Shown: in pieces, positions 20,900 through 31,820 of the stretch
Layout: each line of letters begins with the position of its first letter
Position numbering within the stretch: the stretch's first letter is position 1
Assembly (NCBI GenBank): GCA_964020085.1
Contig: OZ026604.1
Coordinates: forward strand, 4,439,467-4,503,466
Length of the DNA: 64,000 nt
Direction of reading: 5' to 3'
From: Micromussa lordhowensis
Taxonomy: Eukaryota > Cnidaria > Anthozoa > Scleractinia > Lobophylliidae
Translations under genes and position numbers: made by a program
The notes under the pieces: model-generated
What the model was told of the DNA's origin: nothing
Seen by the model: the letters and a program-made list of their open reading frames with translations, nothing else
Databases searched by the model: none

Positions 20900-22480
20900 G
20901 TTGACAAAATTTTTACTTGGAAGACCCAAAAGCTTAGTGCTAATGGGCCTGCACCTACTTATGGACCACCTAAAAAGAAGTTTAAAGTGCCCGTGTCATC
21001 AAAATTTTTATTTTCCCATCTGATTCTTTGTTTCATGCAATGAACTTCTGTGAAAAAATTTTTCGATTTGGATAAAAAGCGATTTTTTTATGAAGTTTTA
21101 AAAACCTGAAAATCCTATTTTCTTGCGGTCGACCCGTGCCGCTGATCACAGCATCGACATGCTCAGAATTGTGACGTAGATTCAGGAACGTGTGAGTTCA
21201 GGCTTGACTTATCTCACTTGTTCTACCTCTGCAAATTTTTTTTTTACCCAAAATAAGGTGGGGGCCCGGGCTCATTTTGTATGAGCCACTAACTTACATT
21301 TACAGAGATAAAACAAGCGAGATGAGTAGAGCCTGAAGTCACGTGTTTCTTAATCTACGCCACGAATGGTCGACCAAAATGGCGGCAAATTTGAACGATT
21401 TTAAAACTTCTTAAAAAGATTGCATTTTTTCCAAATCGAATTTTTCTTTCGCAGAAGTTCATTGGGTGATATATAGAATCAGATAAGCAAATAAAAAAAT
21501 TGACGACATGGGCACTTTAAGGTAAGTTTAGATGAATTGGGTAGAGACTTTCCTTTTTTGATCAAGGCAGATTTCCATCATGAAGTTGCATCCTACCTTT
21601 TTCTCACCTTCACTATCTCTGACTGGGTTACACATTAGAACTCAAGTGATTTGAATGGAAGCACATTTTTTCTACTGGGGGTGTAGACCTATTAGCGGGT
21701 GGAGGTTTTTTCTTTACTATTTGTACTTATCAATGCAGTTATTAGAGGAAGCATTGCTCTATGAAAGAGAAATGGTGTGCACACAGTACTTGCTGTAACC
21801 TAAGTAACCCATTAGATGTTTATTTTTCAGACCACTAACAAGAATTTACAAAAAGAGGAAAAAGGTAACAAATGAGATATATGTTACTTGACAAGAAAAA
21901 AATTATTAACTAAATATGATTTCTAAATTTAAGTTTTTATGCAATGATTATTCACAGGTTTATTTCAGGTAAAAGGACTGATAATGATGAAAGTAACTCC
22001 AGCTTTTCAGGAGATGAAGCTTCTAAGAAGGAGGATTGTTTTCCACCAGTAAAGGTAATCTAACGGTTAAACTAAGTACAGTGTGCAAGTAAGGTACAAA
22101 ATCTAAGACTCTAGGACAAGACAACTACATGATGTACACACATGCATATCTTACCCAGATCGCTTTGATGACTTGCAGGGTCATGATGGAGAGAAGCTGT
22201 TGGTGGGCCAGTGGGTTGCCGTAGCATATGACAAGACTTTTTATATTGGAAAAATTTTGTCCCTTGCAAATGACCAAACAATCGAAATTGATTTCCTTTG
22301 GAAAAGAAAGGATTGAGCCTTCAAGTGGCCCCGGCCGAAAGACACAGACATTGTTTCTTCAAAATATGTCTTCTGTTCTTTAGTTCAGGTGGAACAAAAG
22401 GGCACAGACTTTCTTGTAAACCAGTTTGACAGGGTAGAATATAAATATAACCTATATCAAAAAAAATATATGCTGTAAAA
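20900..22480 (+). pseudogene. Four-exon gene inside the CACTA element, interrupted by a TTAA element
   Basis: Good splice sites define exons 20900-21521 (with the nested element 20986-21516), 21831-21864, 21969-22054 and 22179 onward: TTCTGCAG/G, AAG/GTAAGT, TTTTTCAG/A, AAAG/GTAACA, TTTCAG/G, AAAG/GTAATC, TTGCAG/G. The coding parts are short, with a basic GPPKKKF tail, a Ser/Asp-rich linker and a last exon with QWVAVAYDKTFYIGKIL, a small Tudor-like beta domain. A TGA at 22314-22316 breaks the last exon before FKWPRPKD. No upstream exons were recognised. Function unknown. Confidence 0.5.
20986..21516. mobile_element. TTAA-flanked MITE with long inverted repeats
   Basis: TTAA at 20982-20985 and 21517-21520 flank a 531-bp element. 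It starts AGTGCCCGTGTCATCAAAAT and its right end complement reads AGTGCCCATGTCGTCAA. The arms stay similar for about 150 bp (GAACTTCTG(T/C)GAAA, TTCGATTTGGA). The TTAA duplication points to the piggyBac group. It sits in the last bases of an exon. Confidence 0.85.
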
Positions 22481-23139
22481 AGATAAACAAAACCTGGATT
22501 TTCATTGAAATTAATTAAATAGGACAGCAATATAATATATTTGAGCCTTTAGAAATCAGCGAGTGATTTTTATTGGAATTAATTAACTAAAATAATAGGA
22601 CAAGATCATTCAATAATTTAATAAGCCTGTCAAATTCCTGAGAGAATTTTGATTAAAATTAATTATCTAAATGTGAAGATAACATACTGTATATGTAAGC
22701 CTATGGAAATCAAAGATACCAATGAAAGATGACTACTAACAATTGCTTTTAATATTTTCGACGAAATTTGTCTTGTGCTCTAGGAAACAGATTTTTGCGT
22801 CTTTATAGTGCATGTATACAAAGTTAATGTTTACTCTGCAGGATTTGATCATCCTGGTTATGAGTCAGAAAAACATAATTATAGTTATTATATAAAAATA
22901 TATAACACTTTTTAAGAATTCATGTACTTTTTCAAAGCAGGAGTAATTTAGCATCATTTCATACAAACTGAGAATATTTTAGCTGGACAGGTGTTATTAT
23001 TTGTGTGTGCGGTCAAACAATATCTAGAGATTCCACAAGCAAGGTATGTTTTATATTTTTCAGTAATGACTTGGTTTTTATACATGTGCATTACTTTAAA
23101 GTTGTTACATTTAGTTTTAACCCACTAAGATCGATTTTA
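22481..23139. other. AT-rich interior of the CACTA element
   Basis: No coding signal is evident. There are repeats of 'attgaaattaatta' type at about 22503, 22575 and 22654. Confidence 0.5.
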
Positions 23140-23631
23140 TCACATGAAATTCATGGGAGTTTAAGGACATTTTGTTGCTGTGGTTTGCACCTACCCCCAT
23201 GAAAATGATGAAGGGTTATCTTCATGAGTCATTAATATGCCATGGATAGACCTTGAAAATTTTCATGGTCAATGAAAATTTTCACAATTCACAGGGTATT
23301 CATGGGCCATGAATTTGCCAAGCCATTAAAACTCCATGAAATTGAACCCCATGGAAAATGATTTCATGGGGTTTTCAACAGCATAAAAAAACCATTAAAA
23401 TCTCTACTTGAAATTTCATGGTTTCTTCATGGGCTAAGATATGATTGGAGATATTTCATGGGTCATGAAACAGTTAATTTTTCACAAGATTTTCATTGCT
23501 TTTTTCATGACTTAAGAGCATGAAAATAGACTGAATTTTTCCTGTGAAAATTCCATTAAAAAGTCTTGAAAAAACCATTGATTTGCTGTGAAAAAATTTC
23601 CTAGATTTTCATGGGTTTTGAGTTTATAGTG
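23140..23631. repeat. Right subterminal CATGAA/TTCATGG repeat array
   Basis: It mirrors 19046-19560 with many CATGAAA, TTTCATGG and CATGGGCCATGAA words in both orientations, ending at the TATAGTG terminus. Confidence 0.8.
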
Positions 23632-23817
23632 ATAGGGTTTCTGACACCTGCAGATCTGGCATGGGTCACTTATTGCATCATTTTCGTTTTCTACTTCTTC
23701 TCCGTTTAGCCGCTGCTAACGCGCCCTTCACCCAACGATAGGTCAGGTAGTTGTGATGTGTTCATAAAGAGCGAACCACCTTTATACATGCGTCATGTCT
23801 TACGTCTGTTGCTGTAG

Positions 23818-24162
23818 TTAGGTAATCGTTTCACGCGCCTGGAGTAAATAAAGTTCATAGTCCAAAGAAATCTTTCCGAACTTTTTCTTTATGGCCTTAT
23901 TCAGTTCCTGCGTTGCTTTCCTCTTTAACGTTTGTTTCGCTCCTTTTGTTGCCGCTGCAACCCCTCCTTTCCAATTGACTTTTCCTCCTTCTATACCCTC
24001 TTTTAAACCCTTGACACCGGCTAAGGCTGACGCTGTAATCACATCTTTCAGTATCGTAGGGCCCTTCGACTTAATGGTTTTCCATAACGTGTTTGCTAGT
24101 CCATGACCATCCTGTTTTCTCTCAACATGGGGGTGAAATCGTACTAAGCCACTCCCAATCAT
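23818..24162 (-). CDS. Small basic Polinton virion-type protein (relic 2)
   Basis: The 114-residue frame starts MIGSGLVRFHPH and contains a Gly/Ala/Lys-rich amphipathic segment (DVITASALAGVKGLKEGIEGGK) and a Lys-rich tail (LNKAIKKKFGK). It resembles minor capsid or core proteins of the adenovirus pVI/pX type in size and composition, which is an inference. Its start overlaps the stop of the penton-like gene by 4 bp, fitting a packed viral gene order. It appears uninterrupted. Confidence 0.55.
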   Translation of the reverse strand: MIGSGLVRFHPHVERKQDGHGLANTLWKTIKSKGPTILKDVITASALAGVKGLKEGIEGGKVNWKGGVAAATKGAKQTLKRKATQELNKAIKKKFGKISLDYELYLLQARETIT

Positions 24163-25282
24163 ATTTTCTTGAAATGAAATGTCACTGTAGTCACGCCATC
24201 TCCAAACTCTGTTAAAGTACCACTTGCTTTGGCAACCTGCACTTGAATTATGTCTAATAACTCTTTACGCAGCGGTATATATTGCATATGAATCGGTTCG
24301 AAGTAGTGAGTACCTTTCCCTTCACGTTTGTAATTCACTTCACGTATGAAATCCGTCATTTGATCTCCCAACACGCTACTCCCGCCGACATCTGAGTAAA
24401 CAAACAACGAACGATGTGAAGGACCAAACACATGTTTGAAAGAATAGTTTAGATTGACAAAACGCCAGTTCACATCTAAGCTGAGTCGAATGTAATTTTT
24501 CAAGGACCGGTTTGGATTTCTAGAAATAATCCAATATCGTTGATTATATTGTGAGGCCGCAGGATCACCATTTTGGTTGAATTTTGTTTTAATGTCGTTT
24601 GAAGGAGGAAGGGTATCACCTCGTGGTTCCATGACAAGGTTGGGTCCTAATTTAACGACAAACTGAGGGTCTGACTCGCTAGGATCATGCTCGAACCATC
24701 CCATTTCGTAGGCTAACTTTTTATTGATTATTATAGCGGGAGCCTTCCATCCGTCGACGGTAGAACCATCCCCTCGACCGAAGTCATTAAATTCTACATC
24801 ACTGCAATTTAGAATGACATCGTTGTCCACTACTTTAAACTTGGGATAGTAAGTGTAGTGGGTGGATACATCACTGAATGTCCATTATCTGCCAAACTCT
24901 CTGTTAGGCCTCATATCTTGTTCTACTCGTTTCTTTCTAAACCAATCGAGCACCGCAGTCATAAAGTCAAGACCTGACATCATGTTGATATCCATGTGAT
25001 CATTTATGTCACTTAAGGAAAACGAGGCTAATAATTTCTTTTTGTCCAAATGATTATTTGAACCAGTAGAAAACCATGAAGCATACAAGGTTCGTTATTG
25101 GTTAACCACGAGGGAAACGCGGTCTTTGGATCCGGGACAGAAATGCTAAACAAAGCCACTTTCCAGTTCCCCTCCAGTCTTAGCGGTCTTGGTAGTCTGA
25201 CTTTGAAATTGTTACTGGCATTGTTGGGAAACTCTTGCAGACTACTGTGGCTCGGGAGGGTTAGGTAAAAGTCGTCTTTCAT
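24159..25282 (-). pseudogene. Polinton penton-like minor capsid protein, copy A
   Basis: It opens MKDDFYLTLPSHSSLQEFPN and then FKVRLPRPLRLEGNWKVAL, the conserved N-terminus of Polinton minor capsid (penton) proteins. The C-terminal part has YIRLSLDVNWRFVNLNYSF, GDQMTDFIREVNYKREGKG and VTTVTFHFKKI. A frameshift lies near 25080 and an in-frame TAA near 24885. It would form the vertices of the capsid. Copy B lies immediately upstream in transcription order. Confidence 0.75.
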
Positions 25283-26347
25283 TCTTGAAATGAAATGTCA
25301 CCGTTGTCACGCCTCGTCCAAAGTTGACAAGCTCTCCTGTTGTCTCTGCGAGTTGAACTTGTAAAATGTCGAGTACTTCCTTACGTAGTGGTTTATAATG
25401 GAGATTGGTCGGTTCAAAATAATAGCTTCCTTTGCCTTCTCTTTTATAATTTACTTCGCGAATGAAATCAGTAATTTGATCTCCCAATACAGTACTCGCA
25501 TTTACATCTGAATAGACATACAAGGGGCGCGTACTGTGTCCAAATATGTTTTCAAAGGCATAGTTCAAATTTATAAACCGCCAACTGACATCCAGGCTTA
25601 ACCGTATATAATGCTGCAAACTTCCGTTGGCCCATCGGGGAATAATCCAATATTTGTCTGAATGCGTGACGTTTTGTGCGTGACTGTCAGCCATAAAATT
25701 AGATTTAATGTCACTGGTTCTAGGAATTTCATGACCGTTTGTTTTGATGCAGAGATTAGGACCTAGCTTGACAGCAAATTGGGGGTCTGATTCGTCCAGG
25801 TCATCCTCAAACCACCCTAATTCACCAGATAACTTTTTATTAATCCATATTGCAGGATAATACATGCCGTCATTGCCTATGTCTGACAACGCCATCTTGG
25901 TAGTATCCAGTGTAATTTGTTCATCTTCCACAATAAACTCGGGGTAAAACACTTTATTATTGGAGCCAATTAACCATCCAGGATGATGATAATCTTTTCC
26001 ATGTGTAGGATCAAGCCTCTCAAAAAATCATGTAATGTCATTGACGTCAAGTCCACATGGCGACCAATATGCGGTAATTTTACATCGGTTTCAAAACCGA
26101 TTATATTGGATGTATTCTTTTCAGAATAATAAGACGTGACAGTAAATAATACCACATCATTGGTCAACTAAACAGGTAATACGTTCTTGGGGTCTGGGAC
26201 CGAAATACTTGCCAAGGCTACTTTCCAGTCTTTCTCTTCCAAACGGATCAGTTTCGGTAGTCTGACTTTAAAATTGTTGTTCCCATTGTTGGGAAACTCT
26301 TGTAAACTACTGTTGCTCGGGAGGGTTAAGTAAAAATCGTCTTTCAT
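25242..26347 (-). pseudogene. Polinton penton-like minor capsid protein, copy B
   Basis: The ATG at 26347 starts MKDDFYLTLPSNSSLQEFPN, nearly identical at the N-terminus to copy A but more diverged inside. It has an in-frame TAG at about 26168 and a frameshift near 25970-25990. The C-terminal block again has YIRLSLDVSWRFINLNYAF and GDQITDFIREVNYKREGKG. Its frame overlaps the start of copy A by 41 bp. The pair is a tandem gene duplication within the viral relic. Confidence 0.75.
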
Positions 26348-26494
26348 CTTGATCTTTCTCTCTCAAACTGTTAGCAATCGATGTTTACACGACTTTTTAT
26401 GACTTAAAAAAGCGGATTTTAGTAAAACTTTAAAAGGGGGATTTTATTAAAAGCAAAAATAAATAAAACCAATTTTTAACATTGTTTTATTTAA

Positions 26495-28317
26495 AGTGCA
26501 ACTAACCCCCAAAATTATTTTTCCTTTAACAAAATCTACTAGTTTTCCCAATTACTTCAGTGAAAAAATTTTCTCGATTGATAAAATCCCCGCGTTTCTA
26601 CAGGCGTTTAAAGTTGTAATTTCTAGTCCCACGACCGAGCAAAATGGGATCTGGGTCGGGCTTCTAGTGACGTCATCGAAGGAGCTGGGCTCAAAGAACT
26701 CAAGAGACTTTGACTGGGCTTCGAGCGCTGTGAAAACATAGTTTGGGTATTTGTGCCTCATATTTTATCAAAAATGGACAAGACTTTTAAGTGAAAGAAC
26801 TGTATCATCTAGCAACACAATTCGGAGTCTAACTACGATTCGGACGGCTACGATGTATACATTTTTTTGCATTTCGAAGCGCGGGTCGCCGAGCCCGCCA
26901 CATCGACAATTTGCCGGGCCATTTGGCTTATAAAGTTTAAAATAATGGCGAAGAGTTATTAAGATGTCAATGAACACGAAGAGTGGAACTTTGACTTTAC
27001 AGAACTTGTAGAATTTGGAGTGTCAAAACATTTCTAGATTCAAAAATTCGTCTTTTCGATCCGTATGTATGCATAGTCAATTAGTGCGTTCGAACAAACA
27101 TTGCAAGCTACACAAATGGGCATATTTCGTACTGGTAATGGAAATTCCTTCGACAAGATCTTGACAAAAGGTTCAGTATAGTGTCAGGTAAATGAATACA
27201 TTTCTCCCGGCTTCACTGTTCTTTTGTTTAAACAGCCCTTTTAATGTAAGCGGAGAACTCTCAGGTTATTAATTAATAGCGTATTACTAACCTGATTTAG
27301 TTTGCGTTTCGGTTGATAACAAGCGCATTCTTCTTTCAACGTGACAATCTCAGTCGGTAGAGTCGAATCTAAATGGTTTGTTTTACTTTCCTTATATACT
27401 CATCAATGCTTGATTCGTTTTAAGTTTGTAATTGAGATATATTTCGTTGCTCAAGGAACAAAACAATTGAGAAACTCGGCCGGATTATCCACGTTGCGCG
27501 TGTGATTGTATATAAAATCCACAAAATACATACCTAGTTTAGCAGTTCGAAGCTTCACTATCTTAATCGCCTCGTTGTAGGACGTAAGTTCGCTTACTGT
27601 TCGTTTTGAAAACTCTCTATTTCAAGGACAAAAAACTCCAATGCGTTTAATGTGCCGTATAATTTTCTCACCTAGAGTTTCCATTATTTTGGTCTGGGAC
27701 TCAAGGGATCGTTTGAATTGACTAGGCGTATGGCTCCAAGCTTACCCCAAATTCGTGTCATATCTAGATCTATCTACCTTGGCAATGTCGAGCTTTGCAC
27801 TAGAAGCTAGAGAAAAATATACAGGCCATGAAAATCTCTAGGTGTTTACAGTAGCGGCGAAACCGAGATCGATAAACTCCTCGATGGCTTACTCTTTCGG
27901 TCCGACCAAGTCAGCTCACTTCTTCCGTCTTTCTCTCGCTTCTGGACGAGTGCCATCGAGATAGAGGTATTGAATGAAGAAGAATACTCTTTCCTAAGCT
28001 TGTTGTAATGCTACTGCCTCCAACAATACATCTTCCTTGCATTTTGCAACGATTTTAAATCACACTATCGCATGTTCGAATATATGTTCTTCTCAGAACC
28101 AAAACATTGTTACTCCTGCGATGACGTCACGAGCCAACTCGTCCCATTCTCCGCTATTCCTCGGTCGTGGGACATGGAAAGGCCAATTTTACGAACTTTG
28201 AAAATTCATAGAAAATTAACGAAAATAGCTAGAACGATAATTTTTTCGCAGTGGTGATCAGGAAAACAAGGAGATTTATATAAGCGAAAAACAATTATTT
28301 TGGGGGTTAGTTGCACT
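26495..28317. mobile_element. 1.8-kb TTAA-flanked non-autonomous element
   Basis: TTAA at 26491-26494 and 28318-28321 bound an 1823-bp element with terminal inverted repeats AGTGCAACTAACCCCCAAAA. A subterminal 'cttcagtgaaaaaattttctcgattgataaaa' block resembles that in the 20986 element. No transposase is present; small open frames inside lack motifs. It inserted at the stop codon of the relic 2 integrase. Confidence 0.85.
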
Positions 28318-29380
28318 TTAAGTAGACGTTTCTCTATCCAGCTGTTATACTTGTCTGGCCAACCTTTCCATTGGACCAACACTTTATTGCCTTTTCGTTT
28401 CACAATCTTTTCAATGCGAAAGAGGTCGTCATCCGTGACGTTGACTTTTTGTACATCTTGTCTGTAAAAGGTGCCTGCTAGGGGTGTTCCACTCCACTCT
28501 TCTAGCTTGTATGTAGGGACTTGTCCTTTACGTGCTTCTCTCACCACAAATACTTCTTTGGTCCATCCAGGTAAATAGCTTTTCTTGAACGTTCTAAATT
28601 TCTTGTTGAGTCGTACCCAGTCACCGACTTTCAATGTTGGTTTTTTAAATTTCTCATCCCTTTTTCCGTACAAATTTTCATAGACTTGGAGACTGTTTGC
28701 TTCGGTGACTTGATTGGGCGCCATTTTAATACTGCGATGATATGAACGATTATATCCTTTGACCAACGCTTGTAACACCGGTACAAAATTCAGCGTATTG
28801 TTGGTCGTAAAATAACGGTAAATGCGCTGTTTGAGCGTACGGTTAAATCTCTCGACCACACTCGCTTTGGTATCACCACTCGTACTAAAATGATGAATCT
28901 TGTACTTGTTTAACAACGTTTGAAACGTTTTATTATAAAATTCTTTTCCATCATCTGTTTGTAACTGTATAGGTTGCCTGCCTTTCTTTAAAATCTTCTC
29001 AAAGGCTTCTGTGACCGCTTGACCCGTCTTGTTTTTAATCGGTTGCACCCACGCATGTTTTGAAAACACATCCACCACCGTCAACAAATATTTGAAGCCT
29101 CTGTTGTATTTAGAAATGTTCATCACTTCAATCAAATCGCCCGTCCACTGCTCGTCCATCGTAAACACTTTCACAGGGAGTGTGTAGGGAATTTCCGACG
29201 TCGTGGTTTGTGGAGCGTGTAACCCAGGTCTTTTTCTAAAATTTGTTTCGCTCGCTTGATCGAAATTTTATTGTCTTTTGCGAATCGAGTCACACCTCCA
29301 TAACTTCCGGGGTTTTCAGGATCATGATAGCTTTCTAATAAGATTTTATCGATCTGTTTTCTCTTCATGTTAACATCCAA
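28316..29380 (-). pseudogene. Polinton integrase (rve) with chromodomain, relic 2
   Basis: The probable start is the ATG at about 29366 (MKRKQIDKILLESY). After an N-terminal HTH-like part (GSYGGVTRFAKDNKIS), a 2-bp slip in an ACACAC run near 29190 shifts the frame. The core then shows MDEQWTGDLIEV (D1), QLQTDDGKEFYN (D2) and SVVERFNRTLK (E), all intact. The chromodomain FRIEKIVKRKGNKVLVQWKGW ends at RLLK. The native stop codon was split by the TTAA element, so the present frame reads 37 residues into it, to 28206. It is a close relative of the relic 1 integrase. Confidence 0.88.
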
Positions 29381-29756
29381 ACTTTAAAGGTACAATCTTC
29401 CCAGGGATAGCTTCTAAACATGTAAGTATACACCGCTTTTTCAAATGCTTCAGACTGCTTGTTTAACCACAATATATAGACCACAAATCAAAACACATTT
29501 TCAGTCACGTCTGTTTGATCGAATATTTCTACAGGGTCAGCAACGCCTGAGGGAATTGGTATGCCTAGCCCGTGTCTCTGATAGATACTTTGACACTTTT
29601 CTACTAGCATGGACCAAATGCACTCGTCAAACATCACTGTAGAATGAAACAACTTTTATTGTAACTTGACTTTTATTTGCTCGCACTAATTATGTCATAA
29701 AATTGAAAAAAAAAAACAATGCAACTAGTTTTCAAAATAAGGTAATCCAAAAGCAG
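29381..29756. other. Gap within Polinton relic 2
   Basis: No gene is supported between the integrase and the next minus-strand frame. An A-run lies at 29705-29717. Confidence 0.45.
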
Positions 29757-30193
29757 TTATGAAAAACCTATCTGATGTTTAAGTCCGAGCGTGACTTGTT
29801 CTAAGTTTAAACATAGTTTTTTGTAATCTCCTCCAGCGCTGGTCACTGAAGAGGAATCGTCAATAACGTTTGCTTCCTTCAACCGTTTGGCTAGCTGCTC
29901 TCCAAAGATCACTGGCTGTAGTAATGCTTGGAGGGCTTGTTTTTCGTCATCAGACATCAAGACAGGATACAACTGTGTCTGGCCATTAAGTTAGGTGTGT
30001 CGCACAGTTTAAGCTTGAAGAATTTGGTGTCAGGATTGTACAGGATACGGTACCAACGTCGGTTAAACAGATGGACATGAGTAGTTATATAGTTGGCGTA
30101 TGCGAGACATTTTTTCTGTCCTGGTAATACTTCTGTCCTGATCATATTTTTGTCCTGATCATATTTTTGTCCTCTATCAAATTCCAAAGTCAA
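29757..30193 (-). pseudogene. Small Polinton-associated ORF, frameshifted
   Basis: Two overlapping minus-strand frames look like one gene. The upstream one has LPGQKKCLAYANYITTHVHLFNRRWYRIL; the downstream one has SDDEKQALQALLQPVIFGEQLAKRLKEAN, a helical segment. The shift is near 29960-29990. It is not recognised; its position beside the relic 2 integrase suggests a viral gene. A three-fold 'ttttgtcctgatcat' repeat lies at its upstream end (30105-30180). Confidence 0.45.
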
Positions 30194-30627
30194 ACACAGA
30201 ATCCTTTAACCAAAATCTGAATCTTATACTTGACAATCAAATATAGGATCCTAAATTGAAACCAAAACTTATAACCAAATCTTTAACCAAATCTATAACC
30301 AAACCATAGACTAAATAAATAAACCAAGCTCATAAACCAAATATTGGGATAGAGGTTAGAACCAAAACCAAAACCCGGGATATTGGTCTGGAACCAAAAC
30401 CTTCTATCATTATTGGGACCAATACTGGGCTTATAAAGTATGATGAAAGAGATCTCGAGGGTTACATCAGGAAAGAATTGTGTAGGTGCTATGCAAATAT
30501 CTACCAATGCAGGTGATAAATTATGTATAACAACCACAGCTGCCATGCAAATATCAACCAATCAATTTCTCACAACTGTTGCTACTTTTTTTCCCACACG
30601 TGGGAAAACATTCACTCGATTTTCATC
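30194..30627. other. AACCAAA-rich spacer
   Basis: Positions 30220-30440 are rich in AACCAAA and AACCAAAACC words. No gene is seen. This marks the boundary between Polinton relic 2 and the adintovirus-like block. Confidence 0.5.
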
Positions 30628-30701
30628 ATGGACAAGGAAAGGTTTATTCACTTCAGAGCAGATTTTGGGAAATTCATTGATTTGATTCACTTCTAAACTC
30701 T

Positions 30702-31224
30702 TTGCTTTTGGTGTATCAAGAATTAACATGTGATTCTGTGTTGCCTAATTTAGTGATGGTTCCAATCAAAATCGAAAAGGAATCATTGAAGAACAACCTA
30801 AAGAAAGACAATCTGAAACTTAAAAACATTGAAGAAATCACAAAGAAATTGATGGCAAGTGTTGTGGATCAACGCTGGACAGATTTTACCACAATTGAAA
30901 TCAAAATGGAAAATGAAGAAGCATGCTTTCAAACATTGAAACAACTCGATGAAGCGGAAGCTGATGCAAGAAAAAGTCATATATTTCTCATGTCTCAAGG
31001 GACAAGTGTTGGAGAGGTTGAAAGACATAAGTGGAAAGAAGATGAATCAATTACTAAAGCTCACTGAATATTGTCAAGGGCATGCTTATTTTTTAATCAA
31101 ACTTCATAAGCTTGTGTTGGAATACAACAAATTGATGTATTCTAATTTGCCAATTAGATTCTTTGAAACAAACTTACGTGAAATTGAAACTATCTGCAAA
31201 AGCAATGAATTTTTTTTTAAATGA
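30702..31224 (+). pseudogene. Unrecognised helical protein at the left edge of the adintovirus-like block
   Basis: Two overlapping frames appear to be one coding sequence with a shift near 31030-31050. The first (with MVPIKIEKESLKNNLKKDNLKL) is a Lys/Glu-rich helical region. The second continues with QLLKLTEYCQGHAYFLIKLHKLVLEY and an FFETNLREIETIC segment. A separate short frame at about 30628-30683 (MDKERFIHFRADFGKF) may be its 5' part or another small gene. I do not recognise the family. Confidence 0.4.
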
Positions 31225-31259
31225 TTGATGTATGATTTATTTGTGACATATAATATACG

Positions 31260-31820
31260 ATGGATTGTAATTTTCAAATTCATGATGAATTGAAGAATAT
31301 GGGGGAATCGACATGTCCTTTTTGTGATCGACTATTAGTAGAATTTCACAAAGTGGTTGAGCCATGTTGTAGTGAACAGGATATTGAAACCGCGAATGGT
31401 ATGAATATTTGTGTGAATTGTGGTTTAGTTCACGGTTATGATTATGTCATGGAATACTTTAACTTCTATGATAACATGTATAGGATACGATGGAAATCGG
31501 TTTATAATCGGAAATACCATATTCAGAATGTATTGGATAGTATATCTTTTGAGAATAATGTCTGTTTAACTCATAAACAAAGAGAGCAGATACACAAATT
31601 ATTTGTTGAGATCGGCGGTGTTTTACATAATGTTGGTGATGGACGCAAACGGATGATGAGTATTAAATATATCATCACGCAATTATTCAATATGCTCAAG
31701 CTTCCTTATAAAGATATCAGTGTAACGAAGTCGAAGGAGACATTAAAATCTTATAAACAATGTTGGGAAAAGGTACAATCATTGATAGGCGATAGAATTC
31801 AGTCGATAATTAATGTATGA
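31260..31820 (+). CDS. Zinc-ribbon protein resembling viral late transcription factor 3 (VLTF3)
   Basis: The intact 186-aa frame has two Cys pairs, CPFC and later CVNCGLVHGYDYV, forming a TFIIB-like zinc ribbon. Then SVYNRKYHIQNVL matches the 'Y-x-R-x-x-H' block that follows the ribbon in VLTF3-like proteins of nucleocytoplasmic large DNA viruses. A helical C-terminal half follows. VLTF3 activates late viral genes. A CATATAATATACG motif lies directly before the ATG. If right, it supplies transcription control for this viral block; a cellular TFIIB-type or unrelated zinc ribbon remains possible. Confidence 0.5.
   Translation: MDCNFQIHDELKNMGESTCPFCDRLLVEFHKVVEPCCSEQDIETANGMNICVNCGLVHGYDYVMEYFNFYDNMYRIRWKSVYNRKYHIQNVLDSISFENNVCLTHKQREQIHKLFVEIGGVLHNVGDGRKRMMSIKYIITQLFNMLKLPYKDISVTKSKETLKSYKQCWEKVQSLIGDRIQSIINV

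Larger units (their letters stand above)
19046..23631. mobile_element. CACTA (EnSpm/CMC)-type transposon with ATA duplication
   Basis: The left end reads CACTATGAGCT and the right end, reverse-complemented, CACTATAAACT. Both are flanked by ATA (19043-19045 and 23632-23634), the 3-bp duplication typical of CACTA elements. Both subterminal regions are packed with CATGAA/TTCATGG words, as in EnSpm elements where they bind the transposase. Length is 4586 bp including a nested TTAA element. Two decayed converging genes lie inside. Confidence 0.8.

Noticed and set aside
26552..28257. Small frames inside the 1.8-kb TTAA element
   Set aside because: All are short, without motifs, and the element looks non-autonomous.
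30113..30182. Coding significance of the GQKYDQDKN repeat in the minus frame
   Set aside because: It comes from a short tandem repeat of TTTTGTCCTGATCAT at the edge of the frame.
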